Origin: CAWEYO01 sp963813315 | GTDB lineage: Bacteria; Pseudomonadota; Alphaproteobacteria; Rhizobiales; Rhizobiaceae | Assembly: GCA_963813315.1 (NCBI GenBank) | Contig: CAWEYO010000005.1 | Coordinates: 124,001 to 188,000 of the forward strand | Length of the DNA: 64,000 nt | Reading direction: 5' to 3' | In this document: positions 1-8,502 of the stretch, in pieces | Position numbering within the stretch: the stretch's first letter is position 1 | Layout of the letters: each line of letters opens with the position of its first letter | Translations under genes and position numbers: made by a program | The notes under the pieces: model-generated | Seen by the model: only the letters and a program-made list of their open reading frames with translations | The model's database searches: none | What the model was told of the DNA's origin: nothing

Positions 1-2
1 CG

Positions 3-560
3 CACGCCTGCCGGTGCATCTTCCTCGACACCGGCAAGCATTTCGAGGAGACGCTGGACTATCGCGATGCGCTGGTCCGCCGATTTCGGCCTGACCGACG
101 TCCGCGTGATCACGCCCGACTGGAGGCCGCGCTTAGCCGGGATCGATCCCGACGGCAGGCTTCACCAGACGCGACACCGACGCCTGCTGCGACATCCGCA
201 AGGTCGAGCCGATGGCGCGCGGCGTCGAGCCGTTCCGCGCCTGGTTCACCGGGCGCAAGCGCTTCCAGGCGGCGACGCGCAGCGGCGCTGCCGGTGTTCG
301 AGGCGGTCGGCCCGCGCGTCCGCATCAACCCGCTGGCGCGCTGGACCACGGCCGATCTTGCCGACTACATGCGCGCGCATGCCTGCGCGAGAATCCGCTG
401 GTCGCCTATGGCTATCTGTCGATCGGCTGCTTCCCCTGCACGCAGCCGGTGCAAGCCGGGCGAGGATGCGCGCAGCGGCCGCTGGGCCGGGCAGGCCAAG
501 ACCGAATGCGGCATTCACCTGACCGGACTGGAAAAATCGCTGCCCGGCGCTTCATGTTAG
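3..560 (+). pseudogene. cysH: Phosphoadenylyl-sulfate (PAPS/APS) reductase, 5'-truncated by the window and frameshifted
   Basis: Assimilatory sulfonucleotide reductase of cysteine biosynthesis, reducing APS or PAPS to sulfite. Family landmarks can all be read, but in different frames: FLDTGKHFEETLDY (frame 3), GLTDVRVITPD and DPDGRLHQT (frame 1), DTDACCDIRKVEPMARG and TGRKRFQA (frame 2), VFEAVGPRVRINPLARW (frame 3), RENPLVAYGYLSIGCFPCTQPV (frame 2), and GEDARSGRWAGQAKTECGIHL (frame 3) before the stop. The CC and ECGIHL motifs that carry the iron-sulfur ligands and catalytic Cys are intact. About five single-base shifts are needed, near 97, 173, 290, 382 and 457. Such preservation argues for sequencing errors or a very recent lesion. 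The N-terminus lies outside the window. The DUF934 gene follows, as is usual in rhizobial cys clusters. Confidence 0.85.
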
Positions 561-644
561 GTCTTATCCGTTGCATCGCCATCTCGCGCCAAGTTTTTTG
601 TATTATGGATATTGTCCGAAGGATTGCTGCATGAGGAATAAGGA

Positions 645-1176
645 ATGAGCGAACAGACCCAGGAGATCGTGACGCGGCTGTGGACGCCGGAAGGCTTTCG
701 CGAGGACGAATGGCGCCATGCCGAGAGCGCGGAGGCGTTGGACGGACGTTTCATCCTGCCGCTGCAGGCGTTTCTCGACCTCGATCCGGAGCTGCGCACG
801 TCGGCGAGGGAGCGGCTCGGCGTGCTTCTGCTGCCGGGCGACGCCGTCGAAAAGATCGCGCCTTTGCTCGATACGCTCCCGCTGGTGGCGCTGGCCTTTC
901 CCGCCTTCAACGACGGCCGCATCCTTCTCCAAGGCCGAACTGCTGCGCAGCCGCTATGATTTTCGAGGCGCGATGCGCGCCACCGGCCAGGTGCTGATCG
1001 ACCAGCTGCCGCATATGCTGCGGCTCGGCTTCAGCGAATTCGAGGTTTCGCATCCCACCCTGCTTGCTCGCCTTGAAGCGGGCCGCACCGGCGGGCTGCC
1101 GCTTTACTACCAGCCAACCGCCAAGCCGGCGGCGGCGGGCGAGAAATACTCCTGGCGCCGCCGCCCGGCGGCATAG
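645..1176 (+). pseudogene. DUF934 family protein (sulfite-reduction cluster), one frameshift
   Basis: DUF934 proteins of about 165-175 residues are regularly encoded beside cysI and cysH and are thought to help sulfite reduction; their biochemical role is not established. The first part (645 to about 921) reads to LPLVALAFPAFNDGR and then runs into an unrelated tail stopping at 959. The other frame continues the family with FSKAELLRSRYDFRGAMRATGQ, DQLPHMLRLGFSEFEV, and a PLYYQPTAK tail ending at 1176. One base change in length near 921 restores a protein of about 176 residues. The start ATG at 645 has the purine-rich stretch GAGGAATAAGGA just upstream. The break matches the indel cluster in the neighbouring cysH and is probably of the same origin. 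Confidence 0.8.
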
Positions 1177-1246
1177 TCGTGCTCTGGAAGAGTTCGGCCG
1201 TCGGGCGTGCTGTCGCGCGAGCGGCAGCATTGGTGCTTCCGCCGCT

Positions 1247-1570
1247 TTAGAAACTCCTTGGCGGAGCATAGATGCACAGCGTCTGGCCATCCGGTTCGCC
1301 GCGGATCGAGCATCGATGGAAATCGTTATCAGGGGAGGGATGAATTCTCCTGTCCCTGTAAGGGATGACCTCTCCCGTCTCCCGGACAAGATAGCCGTCC
1401 GGGTTCTCGCGGATGGATGCAGCCGGCACCGGCTTGCAATCACGGTCATGGCAGCAGAATTTGTCGTAAAAATCGTGCGCCCATGCCACGGATATGACCC
1501 ACGGCGACAGCGCTAGAATACAGGCGCATAACCGGAACCTGCTTGCCGGACTCATTGAAGCCGATCGCAT
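1247..1570 (-). CDS. Small exported protein of unknown function
   Basis: About 107 residues. An N-terminal signal peptide (roughly residues 1-30, hydrophobic core CILALSPWVISVAWA) is followed by a compact mature domain starting HDFYDKFCCHDRDCKPV. It has a CC-x3-C pattern and a later C that could form disulfides in the periplasm, then GYLVRETGEVIPYRD and SPDNDFHRCS. Similar small Cys-containing periplasmic proteins of unknown function occur in Rhizobiales; I do not recognise a characterised one. The reading frame extends upstream to 1762, but the ATG at 1570 has a GAGGG ribosome-binding stretch and places the signal peptide at the N-terminus. ATG 1555 is the alternative. It is convergent with the DUF934 gene and divergent from the aldolase gene. 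Confidence 0.6.
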   Translation of the reverse strand: MRSASMSPASRFRLCACILALSPWVISVAWAHDFYDKFCCHDRDCKPVPAASIRENPDGYLVRETGEVIPYRDRRIHPSPDNDFHRCSIRGEPDGQTLCIYAPPRSF

Positions 1571-1754
1571 GACCCTCGCTCCGCTTGATTGGGGCTCGCT
1601 ATCCTTCAAGTATCCATCAAGCCGGGCCGGGCGTCCGTTAACTCGATCACAGTAGAAAGCCGCCTTTGCGGTCGACATCGGATCAGCGTATTGAAAGATT
1701 GCTCCAACGCTAAGTGAGCGGCATTCTTCATTGATCCTGTACGAGGTATTGGCC

Positions 1755-2522
1755 ATGAGCATCGCCCGCTTGTCCGACGCGTCGCGCCCGAACCTGCCTT
1801 TCTACGAGGAGCGCGTCGATCTTGCCTGTGCTTTCCGCTGGACGGCGAGGCTCAATATGCACGAGGCGGTGGCGAACCATTTCTCGCTCGCCATCAACGA
1901 TGAGGGCACGCAATTCCTCATGAACCCGAACCAGATGCATTTCTCGAGGGTCAAGGCGAGTGATCTGCTCCTGGTCGACGCCAACGATCCTGAAACAATG
2001 GACCGGCCGGGCGCGCCCGATCCGACCGCGTGGGGCCTGCACGGTGCGGTTCATCGCAACTGCCGCCATGCGCGCTGTGTCATGCATGTGCATTCGATAC
2101 ATGCGACCGTGCTCGCGTCGCTCGCCGACTCCGCCTTGCCGCCGATCGATCAAAATTCGGCGATGTTCTTCAACCGCCACGTCATTGACAGCCAGTACGG
2201 CGGACTTGCATTTGAAGAGGAAGGTGAACGCTGCTCGCACCTGCTCCGCGATCCGAAAGTCAGGGTGATGATCATGGGCAATCACGGCGTGCTCGTCATC
2301 GGCGTTTCTGTCGCCGATGCGTTCAACCGCCTCTATTACTTCGAGCGAGCCTGTGAAACCTACATCAAGGCGCTCTGGACCGGACGTCCGCTGCGTGTGC
2401 TGTCCGATGCCATTGCCGAAAAGACTGCGAGCGAGCTGGACGGCTATCCGAAGCAGGCGGAAAGGCATCTTGCCGAACTCAAGGCAATCCTAGACGAAGA
2501 GGAGCCGGAGTATCGCGGCTGA
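1755..2522 (+). CDS. Class II aldolase/adducin family protein
   Basis: A 255-residue class II (zinc-dependent) aldolase/adducin-fold protein. Relatives include L-fuculose-phosphate aldolase, L-ribulose-5-phosphate epimerase and many uncharacterised sugar- or hydroxy-acid lyases. The metal site is suggested by HVHSIHATV (two of the usual zinc His) and GNHGVLVIG (third His), and the substrate-phosphate region by NHFSLAI near residue 45. The C-terminal part is helical and charged. The ATG at 1755 is preferred over the upstream 1731 start because a GAGG lies about 8 bases before it. The gene stands alone and converges on the Fur-like gene with only 13 bases between stops. The substrate cannot be named from the sequence. 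Confidence 0.8.
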   Translation: MSIARLSDASRPNLPFYEERVDLACAFRWTARLNMHEAVANHFSLAINDEGTQFLMNPNQMHFSRVKASDLLLVDANDPETMDRPGAPDPTAWGLHGAVHRNCRHARCVMHVHSIHATVLASLADSALPPIDQNSAMFFNRHVIDSQYGGLAFEEEGERCSHLLRDPKVRVMIMGNHGVLVIGVSVADAFNRLYYFERACETYIKALWTGRPLRVLSDAIAEKTASELDGYPKQAERHLAELKAILDEEEPEYRG

Positions 2523-2535
2523 CGGCGATCGGCTG

Positions 2536-2970
2536 TTACGATTTCGCCCTGCGCTTGCGGCCGTAAAGCTCAAGCCGGTGGTGAACGATATCATACCCCA
2601 GCGAGCGTGCGATCTCGTTCTGGAGCTGTTCGATCCGGTCCGACTTGAATTCTATGACGTCGCCGGTCTCGACGTCGATGAGGTGATCGTGGTGATCGCC
2701 GCTGGCTTGCTCGAAGCGCGATGGCCCCCCTTCGAATGCGTGCCTGTGGATCGCCCCCAATCCTTCCAGAAGTTTCATCGTTCTGTAGACCGTTGAGAGC
2801 GAAATGCTGGCGTCGATGGCAACCGCGCGCCGGAAGATTTCCAGCGCGTCCGGATGCCCTTCCGTTTCCAAAAGGATGCTCAGGATGATGCGGCGGGGTC
2901 GCGTGATCCGCACGCCGGCCTTTCGCAGCGCCTGTTCATAGTCCGGCTTGTGAATCGCTTGGTTGCCCAT
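2536..2970 (-). CDS. Fur-family metalloregulator (Mur/Fur-like)
   Basis: A 144-residue Fur-superfamily repressor. The N-terminal winged helix covers about residues 8-85 (GVRITRPRRIILSIL, then the recognition segment SLSTVYRTMKLLEGLG). The C-terminal dimerisation domain carries the metal-binding GDHHDHLIDVETGDVIEF motif and ends HHRLELYGRKRR. The CxxC pairs of zinc-structured Fur proteins are absent, as in rhizobial Mur (manganese-responsive) and related proteins, so a Mn or Fe responder is likely; which one is inference. The start at 2970 gives the normal family length; the open frame reaches 3300 but the extra residues are not family-like. It is divergent from the flavoprotein gene at 3200. 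Confidence 0.85.
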   Translation of the reverse strand: MGNQAIHKPDYEQALRKAGVRITRPRRIILSILLETEGHPDALEIFRRAVAIDASISLSTVYRTMKLLEGLGAIHRHAFEGGPSRFEQASGDHHDHLIDVETGDVIEFKSDRIEQLQNEIARSLGYDIVHHRLELYGRKRRAKS

Positions 2971-3199
2971 CCGGTGACTATGCGTCAGATGACAATCGGT
3001 TGCAAAGGCAAGGGCCACCGCCGAAGCTCGGGGGCTGCCAACGAAACGGTGTTGAGCTCGCCATTTGTGCCACCTGAACCCGCGACATGAAACTGTCGCG
3101 GCGTGACAATCCGTATGCTGGCGTGGCATGCGACTTTCCGCGAGCGCGCCCGAAGGACGCGCGGCGCTGCAATAAGCTGCAATAAACGGAGTCCAGGAA

Positions 3200-4420
3200 G
3201 TGACGGCTGAGCCTAGAGACATCGTGATCGTTGGAAGCGGACACGCGGGCATCGAACTCGCCGCCTCGCTGCGACAGCGAGGATTTGCCGGGTCGATCAC
3301 GATCGTCGGCGAAGAACCGGACCTGCCCTACCAGCGCCCGCCGCTGTCGAAGGAGTTTCTGAAAAGCGTCGACGATGCCGGTCTGCCGCTCAAGGGCGAG
3401 GCATTCTTCCCGGCCAACGAGGTCACGCTCCGGCTCGGCGTCGGCGCTCAGCACATCGACCGGGCAAGACGGGAAGTTGTGCTCGGCGACGGCGGGCGCC
3501 TGCGCTACGATCATCTCGCGCTTGCTACCGGTGCACGCAACCGCATCCCTCCGATACCCGGACTCGACCGCCGCTCGATCCTCGAATTGCGGACGCTCAA
3601 GGACGCACGAGCGCTGAACGCACGGCTCTCGGCTTTGCGTCATGTGACGATTGTCGGCGGCGGGTTCATCGGCCTGGAGGTTGCCAGCCTGCTGCGCACG
3701 CGGGGCGTCGATGTCGATCTTGTGGAGGCCACGCCCGTGCTGATGGGGCGCGTACTGTCCGCTCGCATGTCGGCCTTTTTCCGATCTTTCCATGAGGAGA
3801 TGGGAACCCGCCTTCACTGCGAAACCCTGGTGCGGGAGGTGAGCCACGGTTCGGCTTCGGCCCGGCTTTGGCTGTCGAACGACAGTCACATCGACACGGA
3901 CGCCATTCTCATCGCCGCCGGCGTCGTTGCGAATGCTCAACTTGCGGCCGAAGCCGGCCTCGCGGTGGACAATGGCATCGTCGTGGACGCTCGGCTGCTC
4001 ACCAGCGATCCCGCGATCTCCGCCATGGGCGATTGCGTGTCATATCCCAATGTCCATACCGGCGGCATGGCTCGTCTGGAATCTGTTCAGAACGCGGTGG
4101 ACCAAGCTCGCTCGATCGCTGCCCGGCTCACGGGCGACGACAAGCCTTACGATGGCCTCCCATGGTTCTGGTCAAACCAGGGAAGTGCCCGTCTGCAGAT
4201 CGCCGGCCTGTCGAACGGTCACGACGACACCGTGCTACGCGGCGATCCCGGTAGCGGAAAGTTCTCCGTCTTCCTCTATCGCGGCGACAGGCTGATTGCT
4301 GTGGAGAGCATCAACAGCGCCGGCGACCACATGCTCGCCCGTCAACTCCTGGCTCAACGCACGATAGTTCCGAAGGCTGTCGCGGCCGACTCGGCAATCA
4401 ACCTGAAGGAGTTCCTGTAG
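3200..4420 (+). CDS. FAD-dependent ferredoxin/rubredoxin reductase-like oxidoreductase
   Basis: A 406-residue NAD(P)H-dependent flavoprotein of the putidaredoxin/rhodocoxin reductase type, which passes electrons to small iron-sulfur proteins, often for a cytochrome P450 or dioxygenase. Seen in order: FAD-binding IVGSGHAGIELAASLR at the N-terminus, PYQRPPLSKEFL typical of this subfamily, the NAD(P) site IVGGGFIGLEVASLL near residue 150, the second FAD contact AMGDC near residue 275, and a C-terminal domain with WFWSNQ. The GTG start at 3200 follows GGAG. No ferredoxin, P450 or dioxygenase gene adjoins, so the electron partner is unknown. The next 113 bases hold only a repeat. Confidence 0.85.
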   Translation: MTAEPRDIVIVGSGHAGIELAASLRQRGFAGSITIVGEEPDLPYQRPPLSKEFLKSVDDAGLPLKGEAFFPANEVTLRLGVGAQHIDRARREVVLGDGGRLRYDHLALATGARNRIPPIPGLDRRSILELRTLKDARALNARLSALRHVTIVGGGFIGLEVASLLRTRGVDVDLVEATPVLMGRVLSARMSAFFRSFHEEMGTRLHCETLVREVSHGSASARLWLSNDSHIDTDAILIAAGVVANAQLAAEAGLAVDNGIVVDARLLTSDPAISAMGDCVSYPNVHTGGMARLESVQNAVDQARSIAARLTGDDKPYDGLPWFWSNQGSARLQIAGLSNGHDDTVLRGDPGSGKFSVFLYRGDRLIAVESINSAGDHMLARQLLAQRTIVPKAVAADSAINLKEFL

Positions 4421-4460
4421 CAGGCCGCTGAATAAGCCTCCGGCTCTTTCCGCAGCCTAC

Positions 4461-4523
4461 TCACTCTTTGTTTTTGCGCAATTCCGGACGGTAAAACCGG
4501 TTCCCACTTTTCCTGGAATTGCT
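4461..4523. repeat. Interspersed palindromic element (CAATTCC type)
   Basis: An imperfect inverted repeat. GCAATTCCGGA at the left is mirrored by TCCTGGAATTGC at the right, around a core with AAAACCGG and CACTTTTC. It shares its internal ACCGG..CACTTTTC layout with the copies at 9767-9870, so it is a member of a larger mosaic repeat family. It lies between convergent genes and could fold as a hairpin at both 3' ends. Confidence 0.6.
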
Positions 4524-4533
4524 GTAGCGCGGT

Positions 4534-5646
4534 TCACGCCGCCTTGGCTGGGGCCACCATGGTTGCGAAGGAGTGTCCATTGTCGTCGAAGATGTGAAGG
4601 TCCCCGGCATCCGCCGTAAGCTTCAGCTTCGTACCACGCTCGACTACGGCATTTCCCGGCAGCTTGGTGACCAGCGGCTCGTCGGCGCGCCCGATGTCGA
4701 GATAGATGAGCTGGACTTCGCCGAGCTGCTCGACATAATCGATCACACCCTCGAACAGATAGTCGGCTCCTGTGGCGATCGATAGATCTTCCGGCCGCAC
4801 GCCGAAGCTGACCGCCGCGCCGGCCGCGTCGGCAGGTGTCTCGATCGGGACATTCGCGTTTCGGCCGCCGACATGCTTGACGACGGTTGTCTTGCCCGTC
4901 TTTTCTATCGTCCCCGGCAGGATGTTCATCGAAGGGGAGCCGATGAACTGCGCCACGAAAAGGTTGCCGGGATTTTTGTAAAGGTCCATCGGAGTGCCGA
5001 CCTGCTCGACATAACCGTCCTTCAGCACGACGATCCGATCTGCGAGCGTCATGGCTTCGACCTGGTCATGCGTGACATAGATCATCGTTGTATTGGCCAT
5101 GCTCTCCTTGAGCTTGGCAATTTCGATCCGGGTTGCGACGCGCAGCGCTGCGTCGAGATTGGACAGAGGTTCGTCGAAAAGGAACACTTTAGGGTTACGC
5201 ACAATGGCGCGGCCGATGGCCACTCGCTGGCGCTGCCCTCCCGAGAGCGCCTTCGGCAAACGCTCAAGGAATTTCGTGAGCTGAAGTATCCCCGCAGCCT
5301 GCCGTACGCGACGGTCGATCTCGGTCTTGTTCTCGCGCGCGATCTTCATGCCGAATGCCATGTTGTCGTAGACCGTCATATGCGGATAGAGCGCATAGGA
5401 CTGGAAAACCATGGCAATGCCGCGCTTCGAGGGCGGCACGTCGTTCACCATCTCGCCGGCTATCTGGAGCGTTCCCGATGTGATGTCCTCGAGCCCGGCA
5501 ATGGCCCGCAGCAGCGTCGATTTCCCGCAGCCGGAGGGACCGACGAAAACGATGAACTCTCCCGATTTGATATCGAGGTCGATGCCGTGCAGAATCTCGA
5601 TGTTGCCGTAGGCCTTGCGGACATCCCTGAGCGTAAGTTCGGCCAT
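4534..5646 (-). CDS. aglK: ABC transporter ATP-binding protein, alpha-glucoside type (UgpC/MalK family)
   Basis: A 370-residue cytoplasmic ATPase that energises the AglEFG importer. It shows Walker A (GPSGCGKST), Q-loop (VFQSYALYPHM), signature (LSGGQRQRVAIGRAI), Walker B (VFLFDEPLSNLD), the switch His (THDQVEAM), and a C-terminal TOBE/OB region with FGVRPEDL typical of CUT1 sugar importers. The start at 5646 (MAELTLRD) follows GGGAGGAAAACC; the longer frame to 5721 overlaps aglA and lacks family similarity. It is the last gene of the leftward aglEFGAK operon, 31 bases after aglA. The symbol comes from gene order matching the Sinorhizobium agl operon. Confidence 0.92.
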   Translation of the reverse strand: MAELTLRDVRKAYGNIEILHGIDLDIKSGEFIVFVGPSGCGKSTLLRAIAGLEDITSGTLQIAGEMVNDVPPSKRGIAMVFQSYALYPHMTVYDNMAFGMKIARENKTEIDRRVRQAAGILQLTKFLERLPKALSGGQRQRVAIGRAIVRNPKVFLFDEPLSNLDAALRVATRIEIAKLKESMANTTMIYVTHDQVEAMTLADRIVVLKDGYVEQVGTPMDLYKNPGNLFVAQFIGSPSMNILPGTIEKTGKTTVVKHVGGRNANVPIETPADAAGAAVSFGVRPEDLSIATGADYLFEGVIDYVEQLGEVQLIYLDIGRADEPLVTKLPGNAVVERGTKLKLTADAGDLHIFDDNGHSFATMVAPAKAA

Positions 5647-5677
5647 GGTTTTCCTCCCGGTGTAATTCTGTTGACGA

Positions 5678-7342
5678 TCAGGCGAGACGCCCAAACCATG
5701 CGCCATAGGCGCCAAGCTCAATCACGCCCGCGCCCGCGGAACCCGAAAATCCGTGACCATCCAGCGGGATCGGGGCGCTCTTGCGGCCGAGTTCGATCGT
5801 GGCCGGCGTTGGGCCAAGGTTGAAAGCGCACACGATCTGGTCATTGCCTTGCCGCCGCACAAAGGCAAGTGCATCGCCATCGGAGGCGAGAAACTCGATC
5901 TCGCCCTTGGCAAATGCCGGATTCGCATGGCGAAACGCAAGGAAGCGGCGGTAATGTTCCAGCAGGGAATTCCGGTCGCCCTGCTGCGCGCTCACGGCCA
6001 ATGCAAGGTGCTCGGTCGGAACAGGCAGCCACGGCTTGCCCGTCGAAAAGCCGCCGTTTGGAGCGTTCTTGTCCCAGACCATCGGCGTGCGGCAGCCGTC
6101 TCGACCCTTGAACTCCGGCCAGAAGCGGATCCCATACGGGTCCTGGAGGTCTTCGAAAGCGATATCCGCTTCGTTGAGGCCGAGTTCCTCGCCCTGGTAG
6201 ATGCAGACCGATCCCCGCAGCGACAGCAAGAGCGCCGAGATGACCTTGAGATAGGCCACGCGGTCGGCTTCGCCGGCGCCCCAGCGCGAGGCGTGACGCA
6301 CGACATCGTGGTTGGAGAAGGCCCAGCAGGACCAACCGTCGCTTGCCGCCTTGCCAAACGTTTCGACCACGGAACGAACCTTCGAAGCGCTGATTTTTTC
6401 AGGCCCGAGGAAGTCGAACGAATAGCACATCTGCACGCGATCGCCGGCGGTATAGGCTGCAACGATATCGAGCCCGCGCTGGGCATCGCCAACTTCGCCC
6501 ACCGCCGCGGCGGCGGGATATTCGTCGAGCAGGGCGCGGAACCGCGCCAGGAAGTCCAGATTTTCCGGCCGGCTCTTGTCGAAGAGGTGATCCTGATAGT
6601 TGTAGGGGTTGACGGAGGGCGCGATGGAATCGTTGCGCTCGTTCTCTGGCAGCGGCGGATTGTCCTCCAGCCCGGCCGAGTGGAAGTAAAAATTGATCGT
6701 GTCGAGCCGGAAACCGTCGACGCCGCGCTCCAGCCAGAAGCGCGTCGCGTCGAGCACCGCGTCCTGGACCGCTTTCGAGTGGAAGTTCAGGTCAGGCTGC
6801 GTCGTCAGAAAATTGTGCAGAAAGTATTGGCGCCGCCTCGAATCCCACTCCCAAGCCGAACCGCCGAAAATCGACAGCCAGTTGTTGGGCGGCGTACCGT
6901 CCGGCCGGGCGTCCGCCCAGACGTACCAATCGGCCTTCGAACTGTCCCTTGAACTGCGGCTCTCCTTGAACCACGGATGCTCGTCGGCCGTATGAGAAAT
7001 GACCTGGTCGATCATCACCTTCAGGCCGAGTCTGTGCGCCTCGGCAACCAGGGCGTCGAAATCGGCCAAAGTGCCGAACATCGGATCGACGTCGCAGTAG
7101 TCCGACACGTCGTAGCCGAAATCCTTCATCGGAGATTTGAAAAAGGGCGAAATCCAGATCGCATCCGCCCCAAGCGAGGCAATATGCGTCAGGCGGGCGA
7201 TGATGCCTTTGAGATCGCCGACGCCGTCTCCATTGGAATCCTGGTAGCTGCGCGGGTAGATCTGGTAGATGACCGCCCCGCGCCACCAATCACGGTCGGC
7301 CGCGAGCGCCGGCGTTTCCATCGTGCGGGCAGCGGGCTGCAT
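5678..7342 (-). CDS. aglA: Alpha-glucosidase, glycoside hydrolase family 13
   Basis: A 554-residue cytoplasmic GH13 alpha-glucosidase that hydrolyses imported alpha-glucosides such as sucrose, trehalose or maltose. Family motifs in order: VIYQIYPRSYQDSNGDGVGDLKG, DAIWISPFFKSPMKDFGYDVSDY, DQVISHTADEHPWF (conserved region I), DGFRLDTINFY (catalytic nucleophile Asp), AVGEVG (acid/base Glu), and FSNHDVVRH (transition-state Asp). The ATG at 7342 is 4 bases after the aglG stop and has AAGGGTGG upstream. A start at 7321 is possible, and the open frame runs to 7372 inside aglG. It sits within the agl operon between permease and ATPase genes, as in Sinorhizobium. Confidence 0.92.
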   Translation of the reverse strand: MQPAARTMETPALAADRDWWRGAVIYQIYPRSYQDSNGDGVGDLKGIIARLTHIASLGADAIWISPFFKSPMKDFGYDVSDYCDVDPMFGTLADFDALVAEAHRLGLKVMIDQVISHTADEHPWFKESRSSRDSSKADWYVWADARPDGTPPNNWLSIFGGSAWEWDSRRRQYFLHNFLTTQPDLNFHSKAVQDAVLDATRFWLERGVDGFRLDTINFYFHSAGLEDNPPLPENERNDSIAPSVNPYNYQDHLFDKSRPENLDFLARFRALLDEYPAAAAVGEVGDAQRGLDIVAAYTAGDRVQMCYSFDFLGPEKISASKVRSVVETFGKAASDGWSCWAFSNHDVVRHASRWGAGEADRVAYLKVISALLLSLRGSVCIYQGEELGLNEADIAFEDLQDPYGIRFWPEFKGRDGCRTPMVWDKNAPNGGFSTGKPWLPVPTEHLALAVSAQQGDRNSLLEHYRRFLAFRHANPAFAKGEIEFLASDGDALAFVRRQGNDQIVCAFNLGPTPATIELGRKSAPIPLDGHGFSGSAGAGVIELGAYGAWFGRLA

Positions 7343-7346
7343 CGGA

Positions 7347-8501
7347 CTAACCACCCTTGACCGAGCCCGCAAGCAGACCGCGGACGAAATAACGCTGCAG
7401 CGAGAAAAAGACGGCCAGCGGCACGATGATGGTGATAAAGGCCGACGTCGTGAGTATCTCCCAGTCGCCGCCGCGAGATCCTAGCAGATTGTTGAGCTTT
7501 GCCGTCAGCACCATCTGATCCGCATCCGTGCGCAGGAACACCATCGCGACCAGAAGGTCGTTCCATACCCAGAGGAACTGGAAGATCGCGAAGGAGGCAA
7601 GCACGGGAAACGATAGGGGAAGCACGATCTTCACGAAAATCTCGAAGTCGCTCGCGCCGTCGATGCGTGCTGATTCCATGATCTCGCGTGGCAGACCCGC
7701 AATGTAGCTTCTCAGCAGGTAAATCGCGAAGGGTAGCCCAAAGCCCGTATGCGCCAGCCAGATCCCGAGATAGGTCTTGGCCGGCACCCCGAAAAACGCG
7801 CCCACGCCGTTGTAGAATTGGAGAAGCGGGATCAGCGACATCTGCAGGGGCACCACCAACAGGCCGATGATGACCGCAATCAGCAATGCACGGCCCGGAA
7901 AGCGCATCCAGGCGAGCGCGTAGGCAGCGAAGGCGGCAATCAGGATCGGGATGATCGTGGCGGGTATAGTCACCGTCAGCGAGTTGATGAAGGAGCGCCC
8001 GATACCTTCGGAAAACAGCACTGTTCTGTAGTTCTCCGTGGTGAACTTCGGCGGCGCCGCCGCCGCGAAATAGACGCGCCGGCCGCGCTCACCCTCGAAT
8101 GCCTTGGGCGAGGTCATGATGAAGGAGCCGTCGGCGTTGACCTGAAGCGTGACGCCGTCGTCGAGTTCGGCCACCGTACCGGCGGGATATTTGGCGGGTT
8201 CCTGCGAACGCGTGCCGAAGGCGCTGATCTTGCTGCTGCCTCCATCCTCGAGAAGGCTGCCTTCGATGACGAATTTTCCGTCCTTCTCGGTTTGCGCCGA
8301 GGCAGCCGGAAGGCGGCCGGCCTGCGTCTGCGACGACGTCGTCAGGGCAGTCCACCAGCCGGAGACGGCTATCTGGTCCTTGTCGCGCAGCGAACTGACG
8401 AGGATGCCGAGAGTCGGGATTGTCCATAGGGCCACGAAGACAAGAACGGCCAGATGAAGGCCCCAGCGGCCGAGGACCGGTTTTCTCCTGGAAGCGGCCA
8501 T
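7347..8501 (-). CDS. aglG: Alpha-glucoside ABC transporter permease AglG
   Basis: A 384-residue CUT1 inner-membrane permease (MalG type). The N-terminal membrane helix (HLAVLVFVALWTIPTLGILVSSL) is followed by a long periplasmic insertion (about residues 40-150) characteristic of AglG. Five further helices and the cytoplasmic EAA loop (LPREIMESARIDGASDFEIFVKIVLPL) contact the ATPase. It forms the channel together with AglF. The gene starts 1 base after the aglF stop and is followed at 4 bases by aglA, so translation is probably coupled. Length agrees with the rhizobial family. Confidence 0.92.
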   Translation of the reverse strand: MAASRRKPVLGRWGLHLAVLVFVALWTIPTLGILVSSLRDKDQIAVSGWWTALTTSSQTQAGRLPAASAQTEKDGKFVIEGSLLEDGGSSKISAFGTRSQEPAKYPAGTVAELDDGVTLQVNADGSFIMTSPKAFEGERGRRVYFAAAAPPKFTTENYRTVLFSEGIGRSFINSLTVTIPATIIPILIAAFAAYALAWMRFPGRALLIAVIIGLLVVPLQMSLIPLLQFYNGVGAFFGVPAKTYLGIWLAHTGFGLPFAIYLLRSYIAGLPREIMESARIDGASDFEIFVKIVLPLSFPVLASFAIFQFLWVWNDLLVAMVFLRTDADQMVLTAKLNNLLGSRGGDWEILTTSAFITIIVPLAVFFSLQRYFVRGLLAGSVKGG

Positions 8502-8502
8502 G

